Shown piece after piece: positions 1 to 9,081 of a DNA stretch of 61,801 bases (its first letter is position 1; each line of letters begins with the position of its first letter). The translations under genes were made by a program, and so were the position numbers. The notes beneath the pieces were generated by a model that had not been told where the DNA came from, ran no database searches, and was given only the letters and a program-made list of their open reading frames with translations. The stretch comes from UBA2336 sp046294915. Its GTDB lineage: Bacteria; Bacteroidota; Bacteroidia; Cytophagales; Cyclobacteriaceae. The DNA lies in assembly GCA_046294915.1 (NCBI GenBank), contig JBKBOE010000004.1:1-61801 (forward strand), in the 5' to 3' direction.

Positions 1-615
1 GTGTTTACGGATAATGGTCTTAAGCCGCAGATCATGCGTTGCTACAATCAGCGTGGTGTTGTTTTCAGTTGCCGCCTGTAGCAACAGGTTGATGACCCGT
101 TCGCAGTTTTTATCATCCAGTGCGGAGGTGGGTTCATCGGCCAGAATTACCGAAGGTTTATTCAATACTGCCCGTGCAATAGCTACCCGTTGGGCCTGCC
201 CCTGGCTTATCTGCAGTACGCTTTGATTTTTATAAGCGGTAAGCGAGAGGTGATTTAAAACCTCATCTACCCGCTCAGCAGATGGCGGAGAACCCGCCAG
301 GTAGGGAGCCAGCAGCAGGTTTTGTTTTACCGTTAACGCGCTGATTAAATGGTTGCGCTGAAAAACAAACCCGATTTTTCTGCCACGAAGGTGATCCAAT
401 TCTTTTTCTGAAAGATGGGCCAGTTCGGCTCCGTCAACCTGCAGCGAACCTGTATAGCCGCGCAGCAGGCCTCCTAAAAGATGGAGCAGGGTTGTCTTAC
501 CGCTGCCCGAATCGCCTAACAGAAGCGCATGTTCACCGTTACTGATTTCAAAATCAGGAAAGTAAATCGGTTTCACTGCTGTGTAAGTAAAGGATAGATT
601 TTTTGCTCTAACCAT
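1..615 (-). CDS. ABC transporter ATP-binding protein, LolD/MacB type (3' end outside window)
   Basis: This is the ATPase of an ABC complex, probably a lipoprotein-release or MacB-like exporter working at the inner membrane. The first 205 codons are in the window and the reading frame runs off base 1. Visible motifs are Walker A GDSGSGKT (residues 34-41), a Q-loop FQRN, a variant signature ISQGQ (136-140, usually LSGGQ), Walker B VILADEP (156-162) and the H-loop THD. The start ATG at 613-615 fits the domain boundary, with the first beta strand beginning at residue 4. The upstream gene on the same strand ends in a terminator (632-664), so this gene probably has its own transcription start. The class (short, LolD-like, without fused permease) is inferred from the N-terminal part; the substrate is unknown. 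Confidence 0.85.
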   Translation of the reverse strand, partial: MVRAKNLSFTYTAVKPIYFPDFEISNGEHALLLGDSGSGKTTLLHLLGGLLRGYTGSLQVDGAELAHLSEKELDHLRGRKIGFVFQRNHLISALTVKQNLLLAPYLAGSPPSAERVDEVLNHLSLTAYKNQSVLQISQGQAQRVAIARAVLNKPSVILADEPTSALDDKNCERVINLLLQAATENNTTLIVATHDLRLKTIIRKH

Positions 616-631
616 ATCAAGCCTCAAAAAT

Positions 632-664
632 AAAAGTCCGGCCGGGTTTCCCAGCCAGACTTTT
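632..664 (-). terminator. Rho-independent terminator after the BNR-repeat gene
   Basis: Inverted repeat AAAAGTCyGGCyGGG / CCCrGCCrGACTTTT with a 3-base loop. On the minus strand it is followed by a T-rich tail. It lies 24 bases after the stop of the secreted BNR-repeat gene and before the LolD-type ATPase gene, so it should separate the two transcripts. Confidence 0.8.
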
Positions 665-688
665 CATTAAATAATCAGTTACAACAGT

Positions 689-3600
689 TTATTGTTTAAT
701 CGGTTCGTAATCCTTAAACGGAGACAAGGAGATTTTTTCCATCATCTCGCGGTATTGTTTCCACGTGGTATTAAAGAAGTTGTTTACCCGTTTGGTAACC
801 TGGGCGATTTTATCTTCAGCATGTTTGTAAACCCGTCTGTCGGTATCGCTAATCGGATCGCGCGAGCGGGCCACATACCCTACGGCTGTTTGGATGTACG
901 ACACCGGTGTTGGATCAGGCGAGCGAAGAATGCCCTGGCGGGTATCCACTTTACCAAGGATGAAATCGAACAAGGCATCAATGGAATCTTTCATGGCTTT
1001 TGTCTTGTCAGCGGCATCCTTCAAATCAGTGCGTTTTGCTTCTTTAATTCGCTTTTCAAAATCTTCAACAACTTCTTTGGATTCGCGCAGCCTGTCGGTA
1101 GCGGCAGTGGCTTTGGCACGCAGGCTTTGTAAATCCTTTAGCATAGCATAACGCTGTTCATACACACTAACCGGAACATCCATTCGCGGATCAGTTTTAA
1201 CCATAATGGTTGTAGAGTCTTTCTGGTCGCCAAACGTAATGCGCAGTTTGTAAGAACCGGGTAAAACCGGAGTTCCGAAAAAACCGCCAAAGCCTCCGCC
1301 ACCGCCCTGCTCTCCGCGCGGCCTTTCGCGCGAGGGCTGGCGATCGGCACGTTCGTTCAGCATCCAACTCATGCGGTAAATTCCGTTTTCTTCAGGCGCC
1401 TTCTGGCGGATAGTGTTCACCAATTTCCCCTGGGAATCGAAAATTTCCAGTTTCACTGAATCGTATTTTACTCCGGGTTTAGCTTGAGAAGATGCAGTTG
1501 GCTTTGTTTCTACAACAACAGGCTTTTTGGTCTTAGGGTCAACAGCAGGTTTTGCTTCTTCCTTTAGTGCAACGGGCTTATTCACCAAATAGGTAATCAT
1601 AGCTCCTGCCGGCCTGTTCTGCCCGTTGAATACGGCATTGGCATCGAAGCGCGGGCCTGAAGGCTGCTGCATGGATACCAGGTAGGCGTCAGGTGGAGTA
1701 AACAGTTGAACGGGTTTTGCGGGCACGCCCCCTGCCTTGACCATCTCACGCAGCGGCCGGATGTCGTCCAGCACATAAATGGCGCGGCCAAACGTACCGA
1801 TAACCAGGTCGTGTTCGCGTGGGTGGATGATCAAATCCATTGTTGGTACTCCGGCCGGGTATCCGTTTGTCCACCTTGTCCAGTTTTTGCCTTCATCAAT
1901 GCTTACAAACAATCCGTTTTCAGTTCCTAAAAACATCAGTTTAGATTCAACGGGGTCCTGTACAACACAAAGGGTGAAGTTACTTTCACCGACTTGTGCC
2001 GCAGATACCAGGCTTTCCCAGGTTGCTCCGTAATCTTTCGTTCGGAATAAGTAGGGTTTATAATCGAACATGCGGTAGTTGTTAACTACCACAAAGGCTT
2101 CTCCGGCATTTTTTACTGATGCATGAATTTGCGGAACCCATGCACCTTTGGGCATACCGGTAATGCGTGCCGTAACATTTGCCCAGCTTTTGCCGCCATC
2201 TTGTGTTACCTGTACGTTGCCGTCATCGGTGCCCACCCAGATCACACCTGGCTTAACCGGGCTTGGTGCTATGGCAATAATGGTGCAATGGTTCTCCGCC
2301 CCTGTGGCATCCATGGTAAGCCCACCGCTTTCGTGTTGTTTTTGTTTGGACGGATCGTTGGTGGTTAAGTCGGGCGAAATGATTTCCCACGTATCGCCTT
2401 TATTGGTGGAGCGGTGTAAAAACTGGCTTCCGTAATAGATCGTGGAGTTGCTGTGCGGATCCTGAGCCAGGGCAGCATTCCAGTTAAAGCGAAGTTTCAT
2501 GTTCGGATCAGGATGGGTTGGCCGCGTGTTTTTGGTAAATCCGGTTTTCAAATCGTAGCGCGCCAGGTTTCCACCCTGCGACATGGCATATCCGTAGCGT
2601 GAATCATCGGGGTCAGGCGAAACATCGAAGCCATCGCCAAAATACATTTCCTGCCAGTAGGAGTTACGAATGCCCGCATTGCGCCAAACGTATGCGGGGC
2701 CAACCCATGAGCCGTTGTCTTGCATGCCGCCATATACGTTATACGGATGCTCCATGTCTACATTAATGTGGTAGAACTGCCCTACCGGGATGTTATCGGC
2801 AAACACCCAGGTTTTACCCATGTCGCGCGAAATATTCAGGCCGCCATCATTACCATCAATAATGAAATTGGGATTTTCCGGGTGGATCCACCAGGCATGA
2901 TGATCGGGGTGAACCCCGGAATACTGAATCAATTGCCGAAATGATTTGCCTCCGTCTTCGCTTACACCAACACGCGAGTAGATGGAGTAAAGGCGATTCT
3001 CATTTTTAGGGTCAACATAAATTTCGTAATAATAAAAGGGCCTGTCGCCTATCTCTTCTTTATCGTTAACCTTTGTCCATTTCTCTCCTCCGTCCTCCGA
3101 GCGGTACAGTGCATTTTTCTTCGCTTCGATAAGTGCATACACTACACTGGGTTTGCTGCGGGCAATGGCAAGGCCCATACGGCCAAGGTCACCTTCGGGT
3201 AATCCTTCTTTGCTGGTAAGTTTCTTCCAGGTTTTACCGCCATCGTAGGTAACGTGCAAACCCGAAGACGGCCCACCCGATTTAAACGTCCAGGGCATTC
3301 TGCGGTGCTCCCACATGTTGGCGAAAAGTTTATTCGGGTTGGATGGATCCATCACCAATTCGGCACAGCCGGTTTTATTATCGATAAAAAGAATTTTTTC
3401 CCACGTTGCCCCGCCATCCGTTGTTTTGAATACACCGCGTTCGGCATGTTCACCCCACGGTGAGCCGATAGCGCCAACATAAACCGTATTCGGATTTTTC
3501 GGGTCGATGATGATGCGGTGAATATGCCGTGTTTTTTCCAGGCCCATTTTCTTCCACGTTTTACCGCCATCAAGTGTTTTATATATTCCATCACCACCAT

Positions 3601-3955
3601 TTAAACTGTTGCGTGGGTTGCCTTCGCCCGTACCTACCCATACCACCGAAGGGTTATCCTGCTGGATAGCGATAGCGCCTATAGACTGGGTTAACTCTTT
3701 ATCAAAAACAGGTTGCCAGGTAACGCCACCACTCGTAGAAAGCCACACGCCTCCGGAGGCGGCACCGGCATAAATAATGTCCGGATTGGAAACAACAGCA
3801 TCAATGGCTGTTATGCGCCCGCTCATGGCTGCCGGACCAATAGCGCGGGGCTTCATGCCCTTGAGTTTGTCCATATCAAGTTTCTGACCCATCAGGATTA
3901 TTACCATGCAAAGCATGAGCGTGGTAGATACTGTCCTTTGTAAGATTGATTTCAT
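689..3955 (-). CDS. Secreted VPS10/sortilin-like BNR (Asp-box) repeat protein
   Basis: A 1088-residue exported protein built mainly from beta-propeller blades. It begins with a hydrophobic signal sequence (about residues 5-23). It then carries many Asp-box motifs of the form S/T-x-D-G-G-x-T-W (for example GDGIYKTLDGGKTW, GVFKTTDGGATW), typical of VPS10, sialidase and photosynthesis-stability-factor-like propellers. The propeller fills roughly residues 35-780. The C-terminal third has a low-complexity Pro/Lys stretch, a glycine-rich patch (GGGGGFGGFFG), a short beta domain of the kind seen before sorting signals (LPGSYKLRITFGD) and a helical, charged tail. Such proteins are abundant in Bacteroidota and often annotated as glycosyl hydrolases, but I see no catalytic signature. 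It could be a binding or scaffold protein. It is transcribed alone and ends at a strong terminator. Confidence 0.85.
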   Translation of the reverse strand: MKSILQRTVSTTLMLCMVIILMGQKLDMDKLKGMKPRAIGPAAMSGRITAIDAVVSNPDIIYAGAASGGVWLSTSGGVTWQPVFDKELTQSIGAIAIQQDNPSVVWVGTGEGNPRNSLNGGDGIYKTLDGGKTWKKMGLEKTRHIHRIIIDPKNPNTVYVGAIGSPWGEHAERGVFKTTDGGATWEKILFIDNKTGCAELVMDPSNPNKLFANMWEHRRMPWTFKSGGPSSGLHVTYDGGKTWKKLTSKEGLPEGDLGRMGLAIARSKPSVVYALIEAKKNALYRSEDGGEKWTKVNDKEEIGDRPFYYYEIYVDPKNENRLYSIYSRVGVSEDGGKSFRQLIQYSGVHPDHHAWWIHPENPNFIIDGNDGGLNISRDMGKTWVFADNIPVGQFYHINVDMEHPYNVYGGMQDNGSWVGPAYVWRNAGIRNSYWQEMYFGDGFDVSPDPDDSRYGYAMSQGGNLARYDLKTGFTKNTRPTHPDPNMKLRFNWNAALAQDPHSNSTIYYGSQFLHRSTNKGDTWEIISPDLTTNDPSKQKQHESGGLTMDATGAENHCTIIAIAPSPVKPGVIWVGTDDGNVQVTQDGGKSWANVTARITGMPKGAWVPQIHASVKNAGEAFVVVNNYRMFDYKPYLFRTKDYGATWESLVSAAQVGESNFTLCVVQDPVESKLMFLGTENGLFVSIDEGKNWTRWTNGYPAGVPTMDLIIHPREHDLVIGTFGRAIYVLDDIRPLREMVKAGGVPAKPVQLFTPPDAYLVSMQQPSGPRFDANAVFNGQNRPAGAMITYLVNKPVALKEEAKPAVDPKTKKPVVVETKPTASSQAKPGVKYDSVKLEIFDSQGKLVNTIRQKAPEENGIYRMSWMLNERADRQPSRERPRGEQGGGGGFGGFFGTPVLPGSYKLRITFGDQKDSTTIMVKTDPRMDVPVSVYEQRYAMLKDLQSLRAKATAATDRLRESKEVVEDFEKRIKEAKRTDLKDAADKTKAMKDSIDALFDFILGKVDTRQGILRSPDPTPVSYIQTAVGYVARSRDPISDTDRRVYKHAEDKIAQVTKRVNNFFNTTWKQYREMMEKISLSPFKDYEPIKQ

Positions 3956-4077
3956 AAGTCTTTGTTATAATTTAATTGGTCGAAGGTAATCATAGCCGCT
4001 GCCTGAAATTCAAATGAATTGATCAGAAAATGATTTTGTAGGATGGGAAGCATACTTTCTCATTTAAGCGGTGTGAA

Positions 4078-4860
4078 CTAGCGGATAAAAACAACCTCCT
4101 TAAAGCCAAATGACGTATTCTTCCCTTCTATTTCTATCTCAAGATTTCCAGCCTGGTCCACACCGGTAATTACACCCGGAAAGTGTTTTCCATTCTGCGA
4201 AAAGATGTGTTGTTCACCAAACCAATAAAGGTTCTCAAGATAATCAGACCGAATCAGACCATAGTCCTCGTTTCGCAACATCAAATACCGTGATTCAATT
4301 CGTTCGAGTACCTTTTCCATGCAATCGGCAAGATTAAGATCACGCCCGATAAACATTTTCAATGAACCGGCAAATGGAAAGTCAAAGCTGACCTGATTGA
4401 TATTGATGCCAATACCTACAATAGCGTAGGTTATTTGATTACCTGCCAGTTGGTTTTCAATCAGTATGCCACATAGTTTATGTCCATCCACTATTATATC
4501 ATTTGGCCATTTGATGTTTACGCGTTCGGCCGGCAGCAGATCGCGCAACCAATCTGCAACACCCAATGAAACAGCCATAGCCAGATAAATCTGATTGGCC
4601 GGGTTTAAAAATTTTGGAGTACAGATAACAGAGAATGTGAGGTTCCTAAATGGCTCCGTTACCCAGACGTTACCCCGTTGCCCACGCCCGGCCATTTGAT
4701 TGTCGGTAACGACTACCGTTCCTTCCGCCAGCGGTTTCTGCATAAGAAGGCGTTGAGCTTCGGTATTTGTGGAGTGACATTCTGGCATATAAATGAGCCT
4801 TTTACCCATGAAAAGGGTATTGGCAGGGATTTTATACAGGGATTTGTTGTAGTTTTGCAC
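4078..4860 (-). CDS. birA: Biotin--[acetyl-CoA-carboxylase] ligase (BirA/BPL, no HTH)
   Basis: Transfers biotin, via biotinyl-AMP, to the lysine of the biotin carrier protein of acetyl-CoA carboxylase. The class II BPL core is clear: CHSTNTEA near the start, the biotin/AMP loop GRGQRG, the KWPNDI motif and CGILIEN. No N-terminal DNA-binding domain is present, so it is a monofunctional ligase. The open frame extends far upstream, but that part overlaps the divergent rsfS gene and is spurious. I place the start at GTG 4858-4860 because the conserved residues KIPANTLFMGK precede the first good ATG (4807-4809); starting at that ATG would give 243 instead of 260 residues. The gene is divergent from rsfS with about 19 bases between start codons, so their promoters overlap. 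Confidence 0.88.
   Translation of the reverse strand: MQNYNKSLYKIPANTLFMGKRLIYMPECHSTNTEAQRLLMQKPLAEGTVVVTDNQMAGRGQRGNVWVTEPFRNLTFSVICTPKFLNPANQIYLAMAVSLGVADWLRDLLPAERVNIKWPNDIIVDGHKLCGILIENQLAGNQITYAIVGIGININQVSFDFPFAGSLKMFIGRDLNLADCMEKVLERIESRYLMLRNEDYGLIRSDYLENLYWFGEQHIFSQNGKHFPGVITGVDQAGNLEIEIEGKNTSFGFKEVVFIR
4850..4857 (+). promoter_or_regulatory. Candidate -7 element for rsfS
   Basis: TAGTTTTG matches the Bacteroidota -7 consensus TAnnTTTG and lies 22 bases before the rsfS ATG. I do not see a well-spaced TTTG -33 box, so support is modest. Confidence 0.35.
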
Positions 4861-4879
4861 GGAAATCGAAGATAGCTGA

Positions 4880-5248
4880 ATGGCAAAAAAAACAAAGGGT
4901 GGCAGTTCGGAAATACTTTGTGATGCCATCGTAAAAGGAATGCAGGAGAAAAAAGCCGCTGACATTCTGATTATGGACCTCCGGAAAGTAAAAAATGCCG
5001 TAGCCGATTTTTTTGTGATTTGCTCGGGTAATTCGGATAAGCAACTGGAAGCCATTGCCGATTCGGTAGATCAGGAAGTGTATAAACTGGTGAAAGAAAA
5101 CCCCTGGCATATCGAAGGCAAAAACAATAAAGAGTGGATGCTACTCGACTACTTTGATGTGGTGGCCCACATTTTCCGGCAGGACCGCAGAGAATACTTT
5201 GCCCTCGAAAAACTCTGGGGCGATGCCGAAATGACTGAAGTTAACTAA
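4880..5248 (+). CDS. rsfS: Ribosome silencing factor RsfS (DUF143)
   Basis: Binds ribosomal protein uL14 on the 50S subunit and blocks subunit joining when nutrients are scarce. The 122-residue protein has the family pattern: an N-terminal helix with IVKGMQEKKAADI, the core DLRKVKNAVADFFVICSGNSDKQLEAIADSV-type stretch, and the C-terminal W-x-x-EG (PWHIEGKNNKEWMLLDYFDVVAHIF) segment. Length is standard. It is followed after 46 bases by ftsH, an order common in Bacteroidota, and is divergent from the biotin ligase gene. Confidence 0.95.
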   Translation: MAKKTKGGSSEILCDAIVKGMQEKKAADILIMDLRKVKNAVADFFVICSGNSDKQLEAIADSVDQEVYKLVKENPWHIEGKNNKEWMLLDYFDVVAHIFRQDRREYFALEKLWGDAEMTEVN

Positions 5249-5294
5249 CCTAAGAAGAACAAAAACAGGGTGAACCCGTTAGTAAAAAAAAGAA

Positions 5295-7340
5295 ATGTCA
5301 GACCAGAAAAAAGATAGTAACAAAATTCTGCCCCCCAAGCCTCCAAAAAGCAATTACCAGCTTTGGGTAATCCTGGTTACGGTAGCTGTGGTTATGGGCG
5401 TAATGTATTTAAGCAATTCAACCGGGTTGCCTGAAATAAACAAAAGTGAGTTTGAATCCATGATCAAGAGCCGCGACCTGAAACGGGTTGTACTTATAAA
5501 GAACATGGATGTGCTGGAAATTACCCTCAATGCCAACGCGCTGCAAAACGCTAAGTACAAAGAGCGGATCGACAACAGCAGCCGCTTTGGTGCCAATCCC
5601 AATGGCCCACACTTTAAAATGAAAGTAGGTACCATTGAATCATTTATTGCCGAGTACAAAGAACTCAATAAAGATATTCCGCGTGCCGAGCAGGTTGATC
5701 TGCAATTTGAAGAACGCAGCGATTACTTCAGCGTACTGGTGCAGTGGGGATTTTTGTTCCTGCTCCTCTTCGGATTCTGGATGCTCATGCGCAGGATGAC
5801 AGGCGGTGCCGGACCGGGTGGTCAAATCTTCAATATCGGTAAATCAAAGGCCGCCTTGTTCGATGCTGAAAACAAAGTAAAGATCACGTTTGAAGACGTT
5901 GCCGGGTTGGACGAGGCCAAAGAAGAAATACAGGAAATCGTAGAGTTTCTTAAAAACCCATCAAAGTTCACCAAACTGGGCGGCAAAATTCCGAAAGGCG
6001 CCTTGTTAGTTGGCCCTCCGGGTACCGGCAAAACCCTGCTTGCAAAAGCAGTGGCGGGTGAGGCTGCTGTACCTTTCTTCTCGCTCTCCGGCTCCGACTT
6101 TGTGGAAATGTTTGTTGGTGTTGGCGCAGCCCGTGTACGCGACCTCTTTAAACAAGCTAAAGAAAAAGCGCCTTGCATCGTATTCATTGATGAGATTGAT
6201 GCCATCGGCCGCTCACGCGGAAGAGGCCAGATGCCCGGAGCCAACGATGAACGAGAAAACACCCTTAACTCCCTGCTTGTTGAAATGGATGGTTTCGCTA
6301 CCGATTCAGGGGTAATTATTCTTGCCGCTACTAACCGGCCTGATGTATTGGATTCAGCACTGTTACGTCCGGGTCGTTTCGACCGGCAGATCAGCATTGA
6401 CAAACCCGATATTGTTGGCCGCGAAGCCATTTTTAAAGTACACCTCAAGCCCATTAAACTGGATCCGAGCGTTGATATTAAAAAGCTCTCGGCCCAAACC
6501 CCGGGCTTTGCCGGTGCCGAAATTGCCAACGTATGTAACGAAGCCGCATTGATTGCCGCCCGAAGAGATAAAAAAGCCGTTGACATGCAGGATTTTCAGG
6601 ATGCGATCGACCGGGTTATCGGAGGGCTTGAAAAGAAAACCAAAATCATCTCCCCCGAAGAAAAGAGAATTGTGGCCTACCACGAAGCGGGTCATGCGGT
6701 GGCCGGCTGGTTTTTAGAACATGCCGACCCGCTGGTAAAAGTGAGCATTGTACCTCGCGGTGTTGCAGCCTTAGGTTACGCTCAATATTTGCCAAAAGAG
6801 CAGTTCCTGTATCAAACCGAACAACTGCTGGACGAAATGTGCATGGCGTTTGGCGGCCGCGCAGCCGAAGACCTGGTGTTCGGCAAAATTTCAACCGGGG
6901 CGCTAAGCGACCTGGAGCGGATAACCAAAATGGCCTACAGCATGGTTACCGTTTACGGAATGAATAAGGAAATCGGCAACATTTCGTTCTTCGACTCTAA
7001 AGCAAACGACTACACATTCCAGAAACCTTATTCAGAATCAACTGCAGAAAAGATTGACCGGGAAGTAAAACGCATTATCGATGAGTGCTATGAGCGAACC
7101 AAAGGCCTGCTGAGCAAACACCGCCAACACCTGGAGGTAATTGCCAACGAGCTACTTCAGAAGGAAATACTCTTTCAAAGCGATTTGGAACGCCTGATCG
7201 GCAAACGGCCTTTTGAGAAACCTACAACCTACCAGCAATTCACCAATGGAAAACCGGAGGCTGAGAAAAAAGATGTGAACGGCACTCCGGCTACCAGCGA
7301 AAATCCTGCACCGCAAGATCAAAAGGCAACTGAAGGATAA
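5295..7340 (+). CDS. ftsH: ATP-dependent zinc metalloprotease FtsH
   Basis: Membrane-anchored AAA+ protease that extracts and degrades membrane and regulatory proteins as a hexamer. The 681 residues show a short cytoplasmic N-terminus, transmembrane helix 1 (about 24-42), a periplasmic domain, helix 2 (about 150-167), then the AAA module with Walker A GPPGTGKT (about 240-247), Walker B IVFIDEIDAIG, the pore motif FVEMFVGVGAARVR and the second region of homology ending LRPGRFDRQI. The M41 protease domain has the zinc motif HEAGH (about residue 462-466). The C-terminal tail is Lys/Glu/Pro rich and disordered. It probably shares a transcript with rsfS, 46 bases upstream, and ends at a clear terminator. 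Confidence 0.98.
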   Translation: MSDQKKDSNKILPPKPPKSNYQLWVILVTVAVVMGVMYLSNSTGLPEINKSEFESMIKSRDLKRVVLIKNMDVLEITLNANALQNAKYKERIDNSSRFGANPNGPHFKMKVGTIESFIAEYKELNKDIPRAEQVDLQFEERSDYFSVLVQWGFLFLLLFGFWMLMRRMTGGAGPGGQIFNIGKSKAALFDAENKVKITFEDVAGLDEAKEEIQEIVEFLKNPSKFTKLGGKIPKGALLVGPPGTGKTLLAKAVAGEAAVPFFSLSGSDFVEMFVGVGAARVRDLFKQAKEKAPCIVFIDEIDAIGRSRGRGQMPGANDERENTLNSLLVEMDGFATDSGVIILAATNRPDVLDSALLRPGRFDRQISIDKPDIVGREAIFKVHLKPIKLDPSVDIKKLSAQTPGFAGAEIANVCNEAALIAARRDKKAVDMQDFQDAIDRVIGGLEKKTKIISPEEKRIVAYHEAGHAVAGWFLEHADPLVKVSIVPRGVAALGYAQYLPKEQFLYQTEQLLDEMCMAFGGRAAEDLVFGKISTGALSDLERITKMAYSMVTVYGMNKEIGNISFFDSKANDYTFQKPYSESTAEKIDREVKRIIDECYERTKGLLSKHRQHLEVIANELLQKEILFQSDLERLIGKRPFEKPTTYQQFTNGKPEAEKKDVNGTPATSENPAPQDQKATEG

Positions 7341-7366
7341 ACCAATATTAGAATGACACTATATTT

Positions 7367-7400
7367 AAACTCAGGTACTGTTAAGCCTGAGTTTTCTTTT
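7367..7400 (+). terminator. Rho-independent terminator after ftsH
   Basis: AAACTCAGG and CCTGAGTTT form a perfect 9-bp stem around a 10-base loop, followed directly by a T-rich run (TTCTTTTT). It lies 26 bases after the ftsH stop and just before the lpxH-like start. Confidence 0.9.
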
Positions 7401-7404
7401 TACT

Positions 7405-8166
7405 ATGGAAACCCTTCAACCCGGTAAAAAAATTTATTTTGCTTCCGATTTTCATCTGGGCGTACCAAATGCACAATCAAGCCTGGATAGGGAAAAACGG
7501 ATTGTGCACTGGCTGGAATACATCCGGCACGATGCGCACAGCATCTACCTGATGGGCGATATTTTTGATTTCTGGTTTGAATATAAACATGCTATCCCAA
7601 AAGGCTTTATTCGCCTGCAGGGCAAGCTGGCCGAACTTCGTGATGCGGGCATTCCCATAATCTTCTTTACCGGCAACCACGATATGTGGATGTTTGACTA
7701 TTTTCCGAAAGAACTGGACATTCCCATTTACCGGCAGCCCATAGTGCTGGAATATAATCAGCAAAAACTTCTGATTGGTCATGGTGATGGCCTCGGCCCC
7801 GGTGATACTTCATATAAAATCCTGAAAAGGTTCTTTAACAGTAAACTATGCCAATGGCTTTTCGCACGCATTCACCCTAATATTGGCATTGCAATTGCCC
7901 ACTTTTGGTCGCGCAGAAGCCGCATCAGCAATACTAAACGCGAAGAGAAATTCCAGGGTGAAGAGAAGGAGTACCTGCTGATGTATTGCCGTGATGTTGA
8001 AAAAAAAGAGCATCATGATTTTTATATTTTTGGCCACAGGCATCTGCCCCTTGATTTAAAAGCAGGTGAAAATAGCCGTTATATAAATTTAGGCGAATGG
8101 GTTCATTTCAATACCTATGCAGTTTACGATGGGAAAAATGTTGAACTCAAATCATTTGAATCGTAA
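7405..8166 (+). CDS. lpxH: UDP-2,3-diacylglucosamine diphosphatase (LpxH-type metallophosphoesterase)
   Basis: Cleaves UDP-2,3-diacylglucosamine to lipid X and UMP in lipid A synthesis, at the cytoplasmic face of the inner membrane. The 253-residue protein has the calcineurin-like metal motifs in order: SDFHLG (D-x-H), MGDIFDFW (GDxxD), GNHDMW (GNHD), IGHGDGLGP and FGHRHLP. A helical insertion between the fourth and fifth motif (about 135-190) is rich in Arg/Lys and Trp, as in LpxH lipid-binding caps. The ATG at 7405 comes only 4 bases after the ftsH terminator T-run, so its promoter must overlap that hairpin, or it depends on read-through. The downstream gene overlaps its 3' end. Confidence 0.88.
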   Translation: METLQPGKKIYFASDFHLGVPNAQSSLDREKRIVHWLEYIRHDAHSIYLMGDIFDFWFEYKHAIPKGFIRLQGKLAELRDAGIPIIFFTGNHDMWMFDYFPKELDIPIYRQPIVLEYNQQKLLIGHGDGLGPGDTSYKILKRFFNSKLCQWLFARIHPNIGIAIAHFWSRRSRISNTKREEKFQGEEKEYLLMYCRDVEKKEHHDFYIFGHRHLPLDLKAGENSRYINLGEWVHFNTYAVYDGKNVELKSFES

Positions 8167-8932
8167 GGCCGGTTTACTTTTTCTGGCTATTGGTTGTTTG
8201 AATTGTACGGCATTTTCGCAGCAGCCGGAAATTGAAATTTCTTGTACCAGCGAAATTGTTGAAGCGTACGTTGACCGTCCGGGAGATCTATACATTCAGT
8301 TCATTAATGAACACTTCTTGAAATATTCTAAAGAAGGTAAACTCCTTCAGCAGTTCAAACCAAAAGAAGCACCAACGGTATTTGAACCACGCGATGGTTC
8401 GCGGGCTTTTACCTATTATCAAAAACGCAACCTTGCCGGGTTTAGCAGCTTTGGCACTGAACCTTCCACCCCACTTAGTGAAGAGTTTGCAATTGAACCC
8501 GGTTTAGCATGTTCCTCAGGCGACCTTGGCATGTGGGTCCTTGACCAGGCTGACAACAGCCTGAAGCGCATTAACCTTTCGCAATACAAAGTAGAGATTG
8601 AATTTCAACTTCCGGCCGAGTTGAAAGGAACCATCCGGCAAATGCGTGAGTACCAGGGTTACTTGTTCCTTCTTGGTGGGCAAACCCGGCTTTTCGTTTT
8701 CAGCGGAATGGGCAAATTGTTGAAAAGCTTTGAGGGAAAAGAAATCCGGTTTTTTAACTTCATTGGGGAAGAACTCTATTATAATGATATGGACGCACTC
8801 CGTTTTTATGACCTGTTTGACGGAACCCAGCGCCAGGAGCAAGCCGAACCCGGTGCCCGCTTTATTTTGCTTACCGATGAAGCACGCTTCGTGGTTTATC
8901 GTGATAAGGTGGCAATTTTCAGGATTAATTAA
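8138..8932 (+). CDS. Exported protein of unknown function
   Basis: I do not recognise a named family. It has an N-terminal signal sequence (LLFLAIGCLNCTAFSQ, cleavage probably after FSQ), then about 240 residues rich in short beta strands, without clear repeats but compatible with a small beta-propeller (segments such as DLGMWVLDQADNSLKRINL and YLFLLGGQTRLFVFSG). The reading frame is open from ATG 8117 and 8129 too; I chose ATG 8138 because it gives the most normal signal peptide. Any of these starts overlaps the 3' end of the lpxH-like gene by 29-50 bases, which suggests translational coupling and perhaps a role in envelope biogenesis. Function is unknown. Confidence 0.7.
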   Translation: MLNSNHLNRKAGLLFLAIGCLNCTAFSQQPEIEISCTSEIVEAYVDRPGDLYIQFINEHFLKYSKEGKLLQQFKPKEAPTVFEPRDGSRAFTYYQKRNLAGFSSFGTEPSTPLSEEFAIEPGLACSSGDLGMWVLDQADNSLKRINLSQYKVEIEFQLPAELKGTIRQMREYQGYLFLLGGQTRLFVFSGMGKLLKSFEGKEIRFFNFIGEELYYNDMDALRFYDLFDGTQRQEQAEPGARFILLTDEARFVVYRDKVAIFRIN

Positions 8933-9081
8933 GTCTTTTCGTCTAAACCCGGACAATTACAGTGTTCAGTAGTGAACATATTTGTACATTGGAGGACAGC
9001 CCTATTTGAAATCCGGGCTGCTAACGCAATTTTTAACTATGGCATGGAATTCGAGTTCCCTACCGACCCCTAACCAACGAC

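Noticed and set aside
625..632. TATTTTTG on the minus strand before the LolD-type gene
   Set aside because: It coincides with the T tail of the terminator hairpin and has no -33 box; probably a chance match.
4861..5055. N-terminal extension of the biotin ligase frame
   Set aside because: It overlaps most of the rsfS start region on the other strand and is not part of the ligase core.
5822..6586. 254-codon open frame antisense to ftsH
   Set aside because: Low-complexity Ser/Ala-rich translation from the complement of the conserved AAA domain; a shadow frame.
8997..9020. CAGCCC / GGGCTG inverted repeat before the sigma-54 regulator
   Set aside because: Stem of only six bases, 12-base loop, and no direct T run, so I cannot call it a terminator or operator.
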